The notes beneath the pieces are model-generated. The model was given only the letters and a program-made list of their open reading frames with translations, was not told the DNA's origin and made no database searches. A DNA stretch of 5,545 nt from an uncultured Clostridia bacterium (GTDB lineage Bacteria > Bacillota > Clostridia > Oscillospirales > Ruminococcaceae): positions 1 through 5,545 of the forward strand of contig CAMEPN010000144.1 in assembly GCA_945931735.1 (NCBI GenBank), written 5' to 3'. The position numbers were made by a program, and so were the translations under genes. Shown in pieces: positions 4,916-5,545 of the stretch; position 1 is the stretch's first letter; each line of letters begins with the position of its first letter.

Positions 4916-5488
4916 TCAACTTTTAGTGATAGATTTTGCGCACCTGAGCACCTCTTTAAGCTCGGAATAGTCTATGCAGTAGGCGGGGTCGCCCGACTTG
5001 ACCGCCTTTACAAGGGACTTTCCGTCCGCCCAGCGCAGCTCGGATATCTCATCGCGCTCGAATTTCATAGTTGCGTCAGCGACCTCGCCGCGATAAAGAA
5101 ATACCCATGTTATTTCATTATTAATAAATCTTTTCCCATGAAATTCGTTGTCCTCGCTCACCCTACGCCGCATAAGCGGGATAAGCGCGGCGGGCTTGGC
5201 ATAGACGCCTATCTCCTCGCCCATCTCGCGGACAGCCGCGCCGAGCGGGTCCTCGCCGCTGTCGATATGCCCCGTAACTGCCGCGTCGAAGCAGCCGGGG
5301 AAGCTGTCCTTGTTGTCGGCGCGCTTCTGAACCAGCACCTCGAAGCCGTGAAATCTCCCGCGGAGCACCCATATATGCACGCTCCCGTGAAGCGCGCCCG
5401 TCTTATGCACCTCTCCGCGCGGCATTGTTTCACCGGTACACACGCCGTTTTCGTCCCTGATATCAAATAATTCTTCGTCACTGTACAT
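4916..5488 (-). CDS. Nudix hydrolase (IPP isomerase-like/YfcD-type)
   Basis: A 190-residue Nudix-fold enzyme expected to hydrolyse a nucleoside diphosphate linked to another group, using divalent metal in the cytoplasm. The Nudix box is complete: Gly73, Glu79, then Arg87-Glu88-Met89 and Glu91-Glu92-x-Gly94-Val95, matching GX5EX7REUXEEXGU. The N-terminal part (EELFDIRDENG, then HKTGALHGSVHIWV, and VLVQKRADNKDSFPGCFDAAVTGHI) resembles the Nudix subgroup related to isopentenyl-diphosphate isomerase, although most such proteins are hydrolases and their substrates are poorly known. The ATG is preceded by CGGAG 8 bases upstream. The stop lies 111 bases before the acyl-CoA synthetase start with no terminator between them, so readthrough is possible, but the synthetase also has its own promoter. 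The promoter of this gene is not identifiable in the 57 bases that remain. Confidence 0.9.
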   Translation of the reverse strand: MYSDEELFDIRDENGVCTGETMPRGEVHKTGALHGSVHIWVLRGRFHGFEVLVQKRADNKDSFPGCFDAAVTGHIDSGEDPLGAAVREMGEEIGVYAKPAALIPLMRRRVSEDNEFHGKRFINNEITWVFLYRGEVADATMKFERDEISELRWADGKSLVKAVKSGDPAYCIDYSELKEVLRCAKSITKS

Positions 5489-5502
5489 TTTATTTTCTCC
5501 GT

Positions 5503-5545
5503 TTAATTGACCGGCGCGGACGCCGAATGATCATCATCTGCCCGC
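5503..5545 (-). other. Possible 3' end of an upstream reading frame
   Basis: Reading leftward from the edge, one frame stays open for 13 codons (ending ASAPVN) to a TAA at 5505-5503, 14 bases before the Nudix start. A second frame is open too, up to a TAA just before the ATG. This would fit an upstream gene in the same operon, but the stretch is too short to decide. Confidence 0.2.

Noticed and set aside
4784..5470. A 228-codon plus-strand frame opposite the Nudix gene
   Set aside because: The opposite strand has a perfect Nudix box and a good start. This frame also crosses the synthetase promoter in the wrong direction.
1..5545. CRISPR arrays, insertion sequences, tRNA or rRNA genes, toxin-antitoxin or defence modules
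   Set aside because: No regularly spaced repeats, transposase motifs, cloverleaf structures or defence-related domains were found on either strand.

Overview
The window looks like chromosomal DNA from an endospore-lineage Firmicute, probably a moderately GC-rich gut Clostridium of the Ruminococcus/Oscillospiraceae type. The grounds are a spoIIAA-spoIIAB pair, good sigma-A-type promoters, GGAG/AGGAG ribosome binding sites, and a cytoplasmic glycoside hydrolase behind a cre-like box. The genus is inferred from gene content and style only.

Layout from left to right. (1) Bases 1-838, minus strand: spoIIAA and spoIIAB, overlapping by four bases (ATGA). The window ends just where sigF would be expected to begin. 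(2) Bases 815-1289: a divergent intergenic region of about 475 bases. It holds a likely extended -10 promoter for spoIIA, three copies of an 11-base motif (TATCAC[A/C]GCGC), a short palindrome, and a near-consensus extended -10 promoter for the rightward gene. The -35 and spacer of that promoter coincide with a full match to the catabolite-responsive element consensus. (3) Bases 1290-2741, plus strand: a 483-residue GH26-like glycosidase without a signal peptide, ended by a 12-bp rho-independent terminator. (4) Bases 2868-3143, plus strand: a 91-residue protein resembling the YaaL/DUF2508 family. Its start codon lies in one arm of a perfect 10-bp inverted repeat and its Shine-Dalgarno sequence lies in the loop. 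(5) Bases 3137-5488, minus strand: a Nudix hydrolase followed by an AMP-forming acyl-CoA synthetase. The synthetase has its own perfect consensus promoter (TTGACA-17-TATAAT), and a 20-bp near-perfect palindrome covers the -35. The synthetase and the YaaL-like gene converge and overlap by 7 bases.

How the genes work together: SpoIIAA and SpoIIAB are the partner-switching pair that controls the forespore sigma factor SigF. The glycosidase, acyl-CoA synthetase and Nudix enzyme look like separate metabolic units with independent control, and I see no evidence that they form one pathway. I found no mobile element, CRISPR array, tRNA or rRNA. No clearly new multi-gene system is visible. The points most worth following up are the regulatory structures (cre-like box, -35 palindrome, start-codon hairpin, triplicated motif) and the weakly classified glycosidase.
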